Source of the DNA: Synechococcus sp. JA-3-3Ab
GTDB taxonomy: Bacteria > Cyanobacteriota > Cyanobacteriia > Thermostichales > Thermostichaceae
Reading direction: 5' to 3'
NCBI RefSeq assembly: GCF_000013205.1
Contig: NC_007775.1
Location: 2,687,001-2,751,000 of the forward strand
DNA: 64,000 bases
Part shown: positions 34,145 through 43,797 of the stretch, one piece after another
How the letters are laid out: the number at the start of each line of letters is the position of its first letter
Position numbering within the stretch: position 1 is the stretch's first letter
Notes under the pieces: model-generated
Databases searched by the model: none
Seen by the model: only the letters and a program-made list of their open reading frames with translations
Told to the model about the DNA's origin: nothing
Made by a program: the position numbers and the translations under genes

Positions 34145-37100
34145 CTACGACTGCACCGCCGCCGGCTGGGATCGCGCCGGATCCGTCAGCTCACTCCCCT
34201 CCTCCGAAGGAGGGATCACCTGCCAAAACAGAGGCAGGTAGCGCTCCCAGTTCTGCAGGATGCGCTCGGCTTTGGGGGAATGGGTGCGGCGGTAGTGCTC
34301 TTGGATCAGGCCCTTCAGTTGCGCTTCCGCCGCCGCCGTCTGTATCCGCTGGATGCGCACGATCTCGCCGTTGACCTTGGCGGGGAAGTTGCCCTCTTCA
34401 TCGAGCACGTAGGCCAGGCCGCCGGTCATGCCCGCCCCCAGGTTGCGGCCCACCCGCCCCAGCACCACCACCACACCGCCGGTCATGTACTCGCAGCAGT
34501 GGTCGCCGGATCCCTCGATCACCGCCTGGGCGCCGGAGTTGCGCACGGCAAAGCGCTCCCCCGCCTGGCCGTTGGCAAACAGGGATCCGCCCGTGGCCCC
34601 GTACAGACAGGTGTTGCCCAGGATTACATTTTCCGCCGGATCCCGCGGGGCTTCTGGGGGAGCCAGAATGACAATTTCACCGCCGCACATGCTCTTGCCC
34701 ACGTAGTCGTTGGCTTCTCCCGTCAGGGTCAGGCGCATGCCCGCCAGGGTAAAGGCCCCAAAGCTCTGGCCGGCTGTGCCCACAAAGCGCAGATCCAACA
34801 GCCCCCCTTGTCGGACAAAGCCGGTATCCCCATACAGCCGAGCCAGGGTGCCGGCAATGCGCCCGCCCACGCAGCGGTCGGTGTTGGCGATGGGCAGCTC
34901 CAGCATGGCCGCGCCGCAGGTCTCGATGGCCTTTTGCACCTCGGGCCGGGCCAAGATGGCGTCATCCAGCACCGGGCCATTGGAGTGCACCGGCTCGTGC
35001 TCCAGCCACTCTGGGCGCTTGTGGGGATCAAAGCCCGGCGGAGTTCGCAGCAGACACTCCAAATTCAAGGACTGGGTTTTCGCCAAAGCCACATCGGCGC
35101 GGGGGCAGAGCAGATCCACCCGCCCAATGACCTCCTCCAGGGAGCGGTAGCCCAGCCGGGCCAGGATCTGGCGCACTTCCTCGGCCACAAAGGCGAAGAA
35201 GGTCACCACCTGGTCCGGAGTGCCAGGGAAGCGCTTGCGCAGCTCTTCCTTTTGGCTGGTCACCCCCACCGGGCAGTTGTTGGTGTGGCACACCCGCGCC
35301 ATGATGCACCCCTCGGCAATCATGGCTACTGTCCCGAAGCCGAACTCCTCTGCCCCCAGCATGGCCGCCATCACCACTTCCCAGCCGGTGCGAATGCCGC
35401 CGTCCACCCGCAGAATTACCCGCTGCCGCAGGCCGTTTTCCAAGAGAGCATGATGCACCTCCACCAGGCCCAGCTCCCAGGGTGCCCCCGCATGTTTGAT
35501 GGAGCTCAGGGGAGAGGCCCCTGTGCCCCCCTCGTGGCCGGAGATCTGGATGATGTCGGCATTGGCCTTGGCCACTCCCGCCGCCACGGTGCCGATGCCC
35601 ACCTCCGCCACCAGCTTCACCGACACCTGCGCCTGCGGGTTAACCTGGTGCAAATCGAAGATCAACTGCGCCAGATCCTCAATCGAGTAGATGTCGTGGT
35701 GGGGCGGCGGCGAGATCAGGGTCACCCCCGGCTTGGAGCGGCGCAGCTTGGCGATGTAGGGGCTGACCTTTTTGCCGGGCAGTTGTCCGCCTTCGCCCGG
35801 CTTGGCCCCCTGGGCAATTTTGATCTCGATTTGCCGCGCGTTGAGCAGGTACTCCGGCGTCACGCCAAAGCGGCCCGAAGCCACCTGCTTCACCGCCGAG
35901 CTGGCGTTGTCCCCCATGCGCAGGCCCTTAAGGTGAGGAAAGCGCGCCGAGGTCCCCTCGGGTGTTACATCGGTGATGGGGATGTAGCGCTCCGGATCTT
36001 CCCCGCCTTCGCCGGAGTTGGACTTGCCGCCGATGCGGTTCATGGCAATGGCCAGGGTCTCGTGGGCCTCGCGGCTGAGGGCCCCCAGCGACATTCCCCC
36101 CGTGGCAAAGCGCTTGAAGATCTCGGTGGCCGGCTCCACCTCCTCCAGGGGAATGGGATCCCGGTCGCTGCGAAAGTCCAGCAGATCCCGCAAGGCTGTG
36201 GGGGTGCGGCCCCGCAGATAGGTCCGGTAGATCTCGTAGTGGTCGGGCTGGCCTGAGGCAATGGCCTTGTGGAGCAGCTTGGCCATCTCCGGGCTGTTGA
36301 TGTGGTATTCCCCCTTGGGCCGCGCTTGGATGAAGCCAAAGTTCTCCAGCTTTTTCGAGGTGAGCTGGGGGAAGGCTCGCTGGTGATTGGCCATGCCCTC
36401 GCGGGCCAGATCCGCCAGCGTCATCCCCCCCACCCGCGACACCGTGCCGCGGAAGGCCAGATCGATCACCTCTTGGCTGAGGCCGATGGCCTCGAAGATC
36501 TGGGCCCCGTGGTAGCTGGAGAGGAGGGAAATGCCCATCTTGGAGAGGATCTTGAGCAAGCCCGCCTCGATAGCTGCCCGGTACTTCAGTTGAGCTTCGG
36601 CCAGAGAGAGCTGGGGCAGCTTGCCGGCGGCCATTTGGGTTTGCGTCTTGGGCTTGTGCCACCACTGGCGCACCGCCTCATAGGCCAGGTAGGGACAGAC
36701 GGCGCTGGCCCCGTAGCCAATTAGACAGGCAAAGTGGTGGGTACTCCAGCACTGGGCTGTCTCCACCACCAGGGAAGCGCGCAGGCGCAGCCCCTCCTGG
36801 ATGAGGTGATGGTGGATGGCCCCCACGGCCAGCAGAGGCGGGATCAAGGCCTGCTCGGCGCTCAGGCCGCGATCCGAGAGGATTAAGATCTCTGCTCCCT
36901 CCCGCACCGCTTGCGCCGCCTCTTGACAGAGGGCTTGCACCTGGGCGGCCAGCCCTGCTGGCCCAGCGGCCACCGGGTAGAGGATCGGCAGCGTGCGGCA
37001 GGGAAAAGGCGTCTGCTGCAGGGCGGCCAGCTCCGCCTCGTTGAGCACCGGGCTGCGCAAGTGCAGCAGACGGGCATGCTCTGGGCGAATCTCCAGCAGG

Positions 37101-38779
37101 TTGCCTTTGGATCCCAGGTACACCTCCAAAGACATCACCAGGCTCTCCCGCAGGGGATCAATAGCCGGGTTGGTTACCTGGGCAAAGCGCTGCTTGAAGT
37201 AGTCGTAAAGGGGGTGGGGCTGGGTGGAGAGCACTGCCAGCGGCGCGTCGTCCCCCATGCTGAAAACCGGCTCTTTGCCTGTGGCGGCCATTTCCTCGAT
37301 GATCATCTCCACATCTTCCGAGGAGTAGCCGCAGGCAGTTTGCAGTTGGAGCAGCTGCTCTTCGGTAAGCTGCGGGGCGTTCTCAAAGTCTTGGCTAGCC
37401 AGCTGAACGCGGTGAGCCCTTAACCACTCCCCATAGGGGTGCTGAGCTGCCACCTGGGTCTTGATCTCCCAGTTTTTGTAAAGCTGGCCACTTTGCAGAT
37501 CCACCGTCAGCATCTGCCCCGGCCCCAGCCGCCCCTTTTCCAGGATCTCGGCTTCCGGCAGCGGAACCACCCCGGCCTCTGAAGCCACCACCAGCAACCC
37601 ATCGCGGCTGAGGGCATAGCGGGCCGGGCGCAAGCCGTTGCGATCCAGGGTGGCGCCAATGGTTTTGCCGTCGCAGAAGACCACCATAGCCGGCCCGTCC
37701 CACGCTTCCTGCAGGCCGGCGAAGAACTCGTAGAAGTCCACCACTTCCGGGCGATCTTGCAGCTCCGGCTGGTGGCGGTAGGCCTCCGGGATCAGCGCCA
37801 TCATCGCCTGCTGGCTGGAGTAGCCCGACGCGATCAAGAGCTCAAAGACCGCGTCCAGGCCCGCTGAGTCGCTGCTGCCGGGATCGATGACGGGTTTGAG
37901 CTCCTCGATGGCCTCGCCCCAGAGGGGATGGGCCAGGGTGGGCTCGCGGGCAGCCATCCAGTTGACGTTGCCGAGATACGTGTTGATCTCGCCGTTGTGG
38001 CAGAGGTAGCGGAAGGGCTGGGCCAGCGACCAGCGGGGCAAGGTGTTGGTGCTGAAGCGGCGGTGATAGGTGGCGTAGGCGGTGGTGTAGAGGGGGTTGT
38101 GCAGATCGCGGTAAAACTGGCCCAGCACCGCCGATTGCACCATGCCTTTGTAGACAATCAGCCGGCAGGAGAGAGAAGCAAAATAGATGGAATAAAAGCC
38201 AAACCGGCTTTCCACCTGCCGCCGCAGACGCCGCCGCAGCAGATAGAGCTGCCGCTCCAGCTCATCTCCCGCCAGCCTGGGATGGGTGAGAAGCATCTGC
38301 CAGATAGAAGGCAGGGTTTGCCGCGCCATCGGCCCCAGGCACTCCGGATTGACCGGCACCTGGCGCCAGAGGGGCCGCCCCCACTCGCTGGTGGCCAAGT
38401 AGTCGTCGATAAGCTGGCGTACCGCCTGGCACTCGGCGGGAGCCTGAGGCAAAAACACCATGCCCACCGCGCTGCGGCCGGGATCCCAAGCCCGGATCTC
38501 GTCCCTCTCTGCCTGCAGCAGTTGCCAGGGAATGGCTGTGGCAATGCCGGCCCCATCGCCGCTTTGGTTGTCGCCGCCGCAGCCGCCGCGGTGCTCCATG
38601 CAGGCGAGAGCTTGGAGGGTTTTTTGCAGCAGCTCGTGGCTGGCTCTCCCCTGGCGATCCACCAAAAACCCAACGCCACAGGCATCCCGCTCTTGAAAGT
38701 GCCAGCTTTCCTGCAGGATGGGAACCGAGACCTGGGAGCGATGGGGATTCATGGGGAAAAACGGCTTGGAATGAATCAC
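34145..38779 (-). CDS. gltB: Glutamate synthase large subunit (ferredoxin-type)
   Basis: About 1,540 residues. Makes two glutamates from glutamine and 2-oxoglutarate. Propeptide ending at the catalytic Cys of RDACGVGFLVDRQG (class II glutaminase), central domain, FMN-binding domain (GEGGEDPERYIPITDVTPEG, GAKPGEGGQLPGKKVSPYI, ISGHEGGTGASPLSSIKHAG) with 3Fe-4S ligands in CIMARVCHTNNCPVGV, and the GXGXG beta-helix (GDHCCEYMTGGVVVVLG, NLGAGMTGGLAYV). Start is GTG 38779 or ATG 38752. No small-subunit gene is adjacent, which fits a ferredoxin-dependent enzyme. Confidence 0.94.
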   Translation of the reverse strand: MIHSKPFFPMNPHRSQVSVPILQESWHFQERDACGVGFLVDRQGRASHELLQKTLQALACMEHRGGCGGDNQSGDGAGIATAIPWQLLQAERDEIRAWDPGRSAVGMVFLPQAPAECQAVRQLIDDYLATSEWGRPLWRQVPVNPECLGPMARQTLPSIWQMLLTHPRLAGDELERQLYLLRRRLRRQVESRFGFYSIYFASLSCRLIVYKGMVQSAVLGQFYRDLHNPLYTTAYATYHRRFSTNTLPRWSLAQPFRYLCHNGEINTYLGNVNWMAAREPTLAHPLWGEAIEELKPVIDPGSSDSAGLDAVFELLIASGYSSQQAMMALIPEAYRHQPELQDRPEVVDFYEFFAGLQEAWDGPAMVVFCDGKTIGATLDRNGLRPARYALSRDGLLVVASEAGVVPLPEAEILEKGRLGPGQMLTVDLQSGQLYKNWEIKTQVAAQHPYGEWLRAHRVQLASQDFENAPQLTEEQLLQLQTACGYSSEDVEMIIEEMAATGKEPVFSMGDDAPLAVLSTQPHPLYDYFKQRFAQVTNPAIDPLRESLVMSLEVYLGSKGNLLEIRPEHARLLHLRSPVLNEAELAALQQTPFPCRTLPILYPVAAGPAGLAAQVQALCQEAAQAVREGAEILILSDRGLSAEQALIPPLLAVGAIHHHLIQEGLRLRASLVVETAQCWSTHHFACLIGYGASAVCPYLAYEAVRQWWHKPKTQTQMAAGKLPQLSLAEAQLKYRAAIEAGLLKILSKMGISLLSSYHGAQIFEAIGLSQEVIDLAFRGTVSRVGGMTLADLAREGMANHQRAFPQLTSKKLENFGFIQARPKGEYHINSPEMAKLLHKAIASGQPDHYEIYRTYLRGRTPTALRDLLDFRSDRDPIPLEEVEPATEIFKRFATGGMSLGALSREAHETLAIAMNRIGGKSNSGEGGEDPERYIPITDVTPEGTSARFPHLKGLRMGDNASSAVKQVASGRFGVTPEYLLNARQIEIKIAQGAKPGEGGQLPGKKVSPYIAKLRRSKPGVTLISPPPHHDIYSIEDLAQLIFDLHQVNPQAQVSVKLVAEVGIGTVAAGVAKANADIIQISGHEGGTGASPLSSIKHAGAPWELGLVEVHHALLENGLRQRVILRVDGGIRTGWEVVMAAMLGAEEFGFGTVAMIAEGCIMARVCHTNNCPVGVTSQKEELRKRFPGTPDQVVTFFAFVAEEVRQILARLGYRSLEEVIGRVDLLCPRADVALAKTQSLNLECLLRTPPGFDPHKRPEWLEHEPVHSNGPVLDDAILARPEVQKAIETCGAAMLELPIANTDRCVGGRIAGTLARLYGDTGFVRQGGLLDLRFVGTAGQSFGAFTLAGMRLTLTGEANDYVGKSMCGGEIVILAPPEAPRDPAENVILGNTCLYGATGGSLFANGQAGERFAVRNSGAQAVIEGSGDHCCEYMTGGVVVVLGRVGRNLGAGMTGGLAYVLDEEGNFPAKVNGEIVRIQRIQTAAAEAQLKGLIQEHYRRTHSPKAERILQNWERYLPLFWQVIPPSEEGSELTDPARSQPAAVQS

Positions 38780-39040
38780 GCTTTAGAGTTGGGAAACTAG
38801 CATATCGCAATCCAATCCGGCAGGAAAAGGGGTCAGCCCCAAGTCAAGCTGGATTTTGCCGATAGGACAATCGGATAAGCGAAGAAAGCCAAAAAAGGCT
38901 CGCTACGAACAGATTTTTCCAGTTTTTCTGCCAGCTTCTTCGGCAGACTTTGGACGATCTGGGACAACCAGAGGGTATGCCTCAGCTGGCGCTGGCTTCG
39001 CTTGCCGCCAACCGGCCATGTGGAGAACTGCCATTAACTG
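38780..39040. other. Intergenic region between gltB and a lipoprotein gene
   Basis: 261 bp upstream of gltB. No ORF or clear repeat; likely contains the gltB promoter. No NtcA-type GTA-N8-TAC site was found by eye. Confidence 0.4.
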
Positions 39041-40153
39041 TTATCTGAAGAAGTCGGAAAATGTATTTCGCAGATCGGAGAGCCGGTCGTTGAAGCAGGT
39101 GAGCCGGTCATCGGTGGAGCTCACCAGGGTTAAATCTGCCCTGCCGGTTGCGCCCTCGGATCCCAAGAGGGGGACGCTCATGCGGCTGGGATCCGCAGGA
39201 TTCTGGGAGACGCGGATGACAGCTTGCTGGCGGTTGAACTGATAGGCCTCGGCCACGTAGCGGATGGGCTCGCTCAAATTGGGATCCACCGGCAAGCTGG
39301 GGGCCGGCAAAAGATCCACCAGCTCGGTAAAGGTGCCGCTCCGCAGGCCCACCACGGCAGCAGCCCCCAACTGGTTGCAGATGGCGATGAGCACCGGCTC
39401 TTGGGCGCTGGCGCTGACGTTGGCCAAGGTGACGGTGACGGTGGCCCGGCTGGGCGCTGGGGGATAGGTGATCTCAAAGGTGCGGGCAGAGGCGTTGCCC
39501 AGCTCGTCGCGGGCGCGGAAGCGGAGCTGCCCTCTGTAGGGCAGGATGGAGGAGAAGTAGAGGCCAAAGCGATCGCTAGGGCCCCGTCCAGGGATGTTGG
39601 CCTGGCCGGGGACGTAGGCGAGGACGGCCCGCGTCTGCCAATTGTTGGGCGGCGCATAGGGCAGCAGCGGGCCGCTATTGAGGCTGGGGGGTTCTCTGGG
39701 AGGCGGATCCGGCTGGCCATCTCTGTTCAAGTCCAGGCCGTTGCCCAAAAAAGCCACCGAGCGTTGGAGCAGGATGGGGCGGTTTTGGGTATCGACCAGA
39801 GGAGACCGCCCTTCCGCCAGCCCCGCATTCTCCACATAGACGTTGAAGGGGCGATTCAAGATCTGGTTGTCCCGCTGCCGCCGCACGTTGAACTGCAAGT
39901 AGGGCCCCACCGCGCCCGCTGTCGGGGATCCCCCTGTAATTTCAAAGTCGTCGGCCCGCAGAAAGGCATTTTCCAGCGGGCTAAGCGGCGTTGTCGCCTC
40001 GCCACAGCCGACCAGGCCGAGCGCCAAGATCGCCCCAGCTGCCAAAGATCCCAGTCTAGGTTTGACGAGATTTGGGATAAGAGATTGAACAGGGGAAGTC
40101 GGGCCCGCACAGGTGGGATGCGCAGGCCGGCAGGCAAGCTTTGGCTTCACCAT
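39041..40153 (-). CDS. Hypothetical lipoprotein
   Basis: 370 residues from ATG 40153. A lipobox LVGC lies about residue 50 (GSLAAGAILALGLVGC), so either the n-region is unusually long or the real start is internal; no in-frame ATG nearer the lipobox was found. The remainder is beta-rich and Pro/Asn-rich, with LNRDGQPDPPPREPP and a domain RATVTVTLANVSASAQEPVL. No family recognised. Confidence 0.68.
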   Translation of the reverse strand: MVKPKLACRPAHPTCAGPTSPVQSLIPNLVKPRLGSLAAGAILALGLVGCGEATTPLSPLENAFLRADDFEITGGSPTAGAVGPYLQFNVRRQRDNQILNRPFNVYVENAGLAEGRSPLVDTQNRPILLQRSVAFLGNGLDLNRDGQPDPPPREPPSLNSGPLLPYAPPNNWQTRAVLAYVPGQANIPGRGPSDRFGLYFSSILPYRGQLRFRARDELGNASARTFEITYPPAPSRATVTVTLANVSASAQEPVLIAICNQLGAAAVVGLRSGTFTELVDLLPAPSLPVDPNLSEPIRYVAEAYQFNRQQAVIRVSQNPADPSRMSVPLLGSEGATGRADLTLVSSTDDRLTCFNDRLSDLRNTFSDFFR

Positions 40154-40384
40154 TCATCTTCTCCCCACAACAGAGATTGGCGACCGGGCTGAGCGGGAAA
40201 TCGGCGAAAATCCACCTGCAGCCCCCCAGCGTCGCCTGAACCACTATATCCTGAGCTTCGGTTTGGATCCCACCATCCCTATGGGGTTGGGAGCCATGAG
40301 TCGGCGATAGGGAGGGAGGAATTGAGGGAATCGCTACTCCTTTCTCCTGAGCCGGCTTGATAGCTTAGAGGGAGCGAAAGGTGG

Positions 40385-41404
40385 ATGCCCATGTCAGATA
40401 CCCCTGCAGTCTTGGTAGAACAACTCCAGAAGCGCTACGGCTCCACAGTGGCCGTGGCCGATGTCTCCTTCCAAGTAGAGCCCGGCCAGATCTACGGCAT
40501 TCTCGGCCCCAACGGCGCCGGCAAAACCACCACCCTGCACTGCCTGTGCACCCTGCTGCGCCCCGACGCAGGCCGGATCGAGGTGTGCGGGATCCCCGTC
40601 AACGAAAATCCCAAGGCAGTACGCGAAAAGCTGGGCTTTGTTGCCCAGGAGGTGGCTTTGGATAAGGTGCTGACGGGGCGAGAATTGTTGCAGTTGCAGG
40701 CCGATCTCTACCACCTGCCGCGGCCCTTGGCCCAAGAGCGGATTGCCACCGTCCTCGAATTACTGGGGCTGGCCGACCGGGCCGACCAACGCATCGGCAC
40801 CTACTCCGGCGGCTTGCGCAAACGCCTCGATCTGGCGGCAGGACTGCTGCACCAGCCCCAGGTGTTGGTTTTGGACGAGCCCACGGTGGGCCTAGACGTT
40901 CCCAGCCGGCAGGCCATCTGGGACTTCCTGCGCCAGCTCAAGAACACCGGCGTTACAGTGGTGCTCAGCAGCCATTACCTGGAGGAGATCGACCTATTGG
41001 CCGACCGGGTGGCCATCATCGACCGCGGCAAGGTGATTGCCGAAGGCACCCCAGAAGAGCTAAAAGCCCGCGTCGGCGGCGAGCGCATCACCGTCAAGCT
41101 GCAGGAGTTTGCGCCGCCAGAACTGGCCCAACGGGGGGCCGAACTGCTGGGATCCCTGCCCTTTGTCCAAAAAGTGGTGATCAACAGCGCCCAGGGCAAC
41201 GCCCTCAACCTGGTGGTGCAGCGCAACGGGGAGGATCCCCTCAGCCAGATCCGCGCCCACCTCGAGGCCCATGGGCTGGAGGTGTTTAGCAGCAGCCAAT
41301 CTCGCCCCAGCTTGGATGACGTGTATTTGGCGGCAACCGGGCAAACCCTCCTGGATGCGGAGCTGGCTGCCGCCGAAGCCAACCTGGGCAAAAAGAAAAA
41401 GTAA
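40385..41404 (+). CDS. ABC transporter ATP-binding protein (ABC-2/DrrA type)
   Basis: 339 residues. Walker A GPNGAGKTTTLH near 42, signature YSGGLRKRLDLA near 142, Walker B QVLVLDEPTVGLD near 162, and His in LSSHYLEEIDLLA. The C-terminal extension after about 225 is the domain found in DrrA/ABC-2 exporters. ATG 40385 or 40391. Its expected permease begins at 42586 on the same strand, with an IS630 copy between. Confidence 0.92.
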   Translation: MPMSDTPAVLVEQLQKRYGSTVAVADVSFQVEPGQIYGILGPNGAGKTTTLHCLCTLLRPDAGRIEVCGIPVNENPKAVREKLGFVAQEVALDKVLTGRELLQLQADLYHLPRPLAQERIATVLELLGLADRADQRIGTYSGGLRKRLDLAAGLLHQPQVLVLDEPTVGLDVPSRQAIWDFLRQLKNTGVTVVLSSHYLEEIDLLADRVAIIDRGKVIAEGTPEELKARVGGERITVKLQEFAPPELAQRGAELLGSLPFVQKVVINSAQGNALNLVVQRNGEDPLSQIRAHLEAHGLEVFSSSQSRPSLDDVYLAATGQTLLDAELAAAEANLGKKKK

Positions 41405-41529
41405 CTTCATTTTCAAGAGCAATGCAACGGTTCCCCACGTCGATCCCTAACTCCCCAATTGAGCCATACTGATTACAGCCTTTTAATTTAAAATAGGGTA
41501 CAGGTATTCAAGAGGAAGGAGAGAAAGGA

Positions 41530-41928
41530 ATGCCGACTCATTCTTTGGATTTGCGGCAAAGAGTTGTAGCAGCCTATCAGGCAGGTAACACCTCCATCCG
41601 CCAGGTAGCTAAACGCTTCATGGTGACCAAAAGAACAGTACACCGCTGGGTGCGTCAGTACCAACAAACTCAAGATTTAGCTCCTAAGAAAGCAGGCACC
41701 AAGCGAGTGGGCATTTTGGAACAACATCGGCAGGAAGTGATGGCAATTATTACAGAACACCCAGACTTCTACCTGTGGCAGTATCAAGAACTGTTGCGCG
41801 AGCGCTTAGGAATCAATGTAAGCATCGTCACGATACATAATTTCTTGAAAAAGCAAGGAATGACTCTAAAAAAAAGACCTACCGCAGTGCAAAAGTCAAA
41901 GAAGAGGAGGTGCAAAGGGAACGACTAG
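41530..41928 (+). CDS. IS630 transposase OrfA (HTH part), copy 1
   Basis: 132 residues; HTH SIRQVAKRFMVTKRTVHRWV near 21-40 then RQYQQTQDLAPKKAGTKRVG and a second HTH-like region. A strong ribosome site (GGAAGGAGAG) precedes ATG 41530. Near its 3' end is A8 (CTA AAA AAA AGA). A -1 shift at A-AAA-AAA-G gives KKKTYRSAKVKEEEVQ and joins orfB, making the full transposase. Confidence 0.85.
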   Translation: MPTHSLDLRQRVVAAYQAGNTSIRQVAKRFMVTKRTVHRWVRQYQQTQDLAPKKAGTKRVGILEQHRQEVMAIITEHPDFYLWQYQELLRERLGINVSIVTIHNFLKKQGMTLKKRPTAVQKSKKRRCKGND

Positions 41929-42476
41929 CTTATAGTCAAGAAGTCAGGAATATTCCAGCGGAGGATTTGATTGCCATCGACCAGACGGGAGTCTGGGAGG
42001 GAATGGAGCGGAGAGTATCTCGGAGTTTACGTGGTCAAAGGGCTTATCATTATCGTCAGAGATACAAGGGTGAAAAGTATACAGTTATTGGAGCTATTTC
42101 CTTGAGAGGTGTAGTTGGCTGTCGTGTCATCAAGGGTGGGATGAAGAAAGGAGACTTTTTGGAGTTTTTGAGAAGCGAGCTATGTCCGAAGCTAGATGCG
42201 AGGAAGGTTGTGATTATGGACAATTTAAATATCCACAAGAGTCGGGAAGTTGAGGAATTGATTAGGGGGACAGGAGCACGAATCCTATACCTGCCTGTGT
42301 ATGCGCCGGAGTTGAATCCCATTGAGATGATGTGGTCGGTATTGAAGTATTTTATTCGGCAGCTTTGCAGAATTGGGAAATATAGCATGGAGCAGACAGT
42401 GAAGACTTCTTTACTACTGATCAATCCATCCTCCTTCCGAAGTTGGTTTGCTAAGTGCTGCTATTGTACCCCTTGA
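41910..42476 (+). CDS. IS630 transposase OrfB (DDE part), copy 1
   Basis: 188 residues, expressed as a -1 frameshift fusion with orfA rather than from its own start (GTG 41910). DDE catalytic residues are seen in LIAIDQTGVWEGM (Asp), KVVIMDNLNIHKS (Asp) and PELNPIEMMWSVLK (Glu). Ends next to the right inverted repeat. Confidence 0.85.
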   Translation: MQRERLAYSQEVRNIPAEDLIAIDQTGVWEGMERRVSRSLRGQRAYHYRQRYKGEKYTVIGAISLRGVVGCRVIKGGMKKGDFLEFLRSELCPKLDARKVVIMDNLNIHKSREVEELIRGTGARILYLPVYAPELNPIEMMWSVLKYFIRQLCRIGKYSMEQTVKTSLLLINPSSFRSWFAKCCYCTP

Positions 42477-42585
42477 GCCCTTAACAGGCTGTACAAGCTG
42501 ATATGTACAAAGTTCCATTGATATTGATTGATCGATTGAAGATTGCATTGATGATTATTGATCGCAACATTGCAGGAGCCTTGGT

Positions 42586-43440
42586 ATGACCTCTGCCGCT
42601 TCCCCCATCCAATCCAACCCGATTCCTCTATTTACAGCCGACTTTTGGCAGGAGACCTTTGCCCTCGCCCGCCGCTTGTTTATCCAATTGCAGCGTCGCC
42701 CCGCCACCCTGCTGGTCGGCATCATCCAGCCGCTGCTCTGGCTGATTTTGTTCGGGGCCTTGTTCCAGAATGCCCCTGCCGGCATTTTCGGGGCCGGACA
42801 AAACTACACCCAGTTTTTGGGGGCAGGCGTGATCGTGTTTACGGCCTTTGGCGGGGCCTTGAACGCCGGTGTGCCGGTGATTTTCGACCGGGAGTTCGGA
42901 TTTTTAAACCGATTGCTGGTGGCTCCCCTCACCTCTCGCTTTTCCATTGTGCTGGCCTCTAGCCTGTTCATCGTCAGCTTGGCGCTGCTGCAGACGGCGG
43001 TGATCGTGGGGGCAGACTACGTCCTCGGCGGCGGGATCCCGGACGGGCCGGGCTTGGCGGTGGTGGCGTTGATCGTGGGCCTGTTGGTCTTGGGTTTCAC
43101 CGCCCTGAGCTTGGGCCTGGCCTTTGCCATGCCGGGGCACCAGCAGTTGCTGGCCTTTATCTTTTTGGTGAATCTGCCGCTGATCTTTTCCAGCACCGCT
43201 TTGGCTCCCCTCAGCTTTATGCCCACCTGGCTTCGCTGGGTGGCCAGCCTCAACCCGCTCACCTTTGCCATCGAGCCGATTCGCCACGTCTATCGCAGCA
43301 GCACCTGGAGCTTTGCCGATGTGGTGCTGCAGGCCCCCTGGGGCGAACTCACCCTGGCGGGATCCCTGGGGCTCTTGACAGGGTTTGTGGTGGTGTCAGT
43401 GCTGCTGGTGCAGGGGGTGCTGCGCAAGAGTTTGGCCTGA
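42586..43440 (+). CDS. ABC-2 type transporter permease
   Basis: 284 residues with six hydrophobic segments. ABC-2 hallmarks: RRPATLLVGIIQPLLWLILF at the first segment, GAGVIVFTAFGGALNAGVPV, the coupling-helix region FDREFGFLNRLLVAPLTSRF, and LASLNPLTFAIEPIRHVYRS-like VASLNPLTFAIEPIR. Partner of the ATPase at 40385; the two were probably adjacent before the IS630 insertion. Could export an antibiotic, lipid or polysaccharide; the substrate is not inferable. Confidence 0.9.
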   Translation: MTSAASPIQSNPIPLFTADFWQETFALARRLFIQLQRRPATLLVGIIQPLLWLILFGALFQNAPAGIFGAGQNYTQFLGAGVIVFTAFGGALNAGVPVIFDREFGFLNRLLVAPLTSRFSIVLASSLFIVSLALLQTAVIVGADYVLGGGIPDGPGLAVVALIVGLLVLGFTALSLGLAFAMPGHQQLLAFIFLVNLPLIFSSTALAPLSFMPTWLRWVASLNPLTFAIEPIRHVYRSSTWSFADVVLQAPWGELTLAGSLGLLTGFVVVSVLLVQGVLRKSLA

Positions 43441-43463
43441 GCATTTTGCCCAGGCTGTGCCCC

Positions 43464-43679
43464 TCAAAGCCACTGGCGGGAGACGGACTTCTCTAGCTCT
43501 GCCTGCGCTTGCTGCACCAGGGCCAGAGGGCTGTCCTTTGCTGGCGAGAGATGTAGAGGAGGGGTGAGGCTGCGGGCCTGCAGGGCCATGTGGAGCTGCA
43601 GTTCGGTTACATAGTCGCGCAGGTCAAAGCCAGCGGCAGAAGAGGAGCGAGCTGTAGCGGAAGCGTAAGAGGCAGACAT
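43464..43679 (-). CDS. Small hypothetical protein
   Basis: 71 residues from ATG 43679 (GTG 43682 also possible). Ala/Ser-rich start, then FDLRDYVTELQLHMALQ and LALVQQAQAELEKSVSRQWL, which look amphipathic. No membrane segment or domain recognised. It fills the gap between a permease and a methyltransferase, on the opposite strand to both. Confidence 0.48.
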   Translation of the reverse strand: MSASYASATARSSSAAGFDLRDYVTELQLHMALQARSLTPPLHLSPAKDSPLALVQQAQAELEKSVSRQWL

Positions 43680-43797
43680 CACGGCAAGAAGTCCCTCGGA
43701 AAATGGCCACCGTCGCCCTGCTACGCTATCACGCCTGCTCCCCTCGAGGGAGTTCCAGAATGTTAGCTTTGATTAAGCTTTGCAACAGATTTTGGCC

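Larger units (their letters stand above)
41474..42493 (+). mobile_element. IS630-type element, copy 1
   Basis: About 1,016 bp between duplicated TA dinucleotides (41474-41475 and 42492-42493). Terminal inverted repeats are of the form CAGCCTTTTAA (left) and CAGCCTGTTAA (right, reversed), as expected for IS630/Tc1-mariner insertion at TA. Two overlapping frames. Nearly identical to 52987-54005. Confidence 0.92.

Noticed and set aside
34019-36256. Long plus-strand frame opposite gltB
   Set aside because: Antisense to highly conserved GOGAT coding sequence; Gln/His/Arg-rich composition typical of a shadow in GC-rich DNA.
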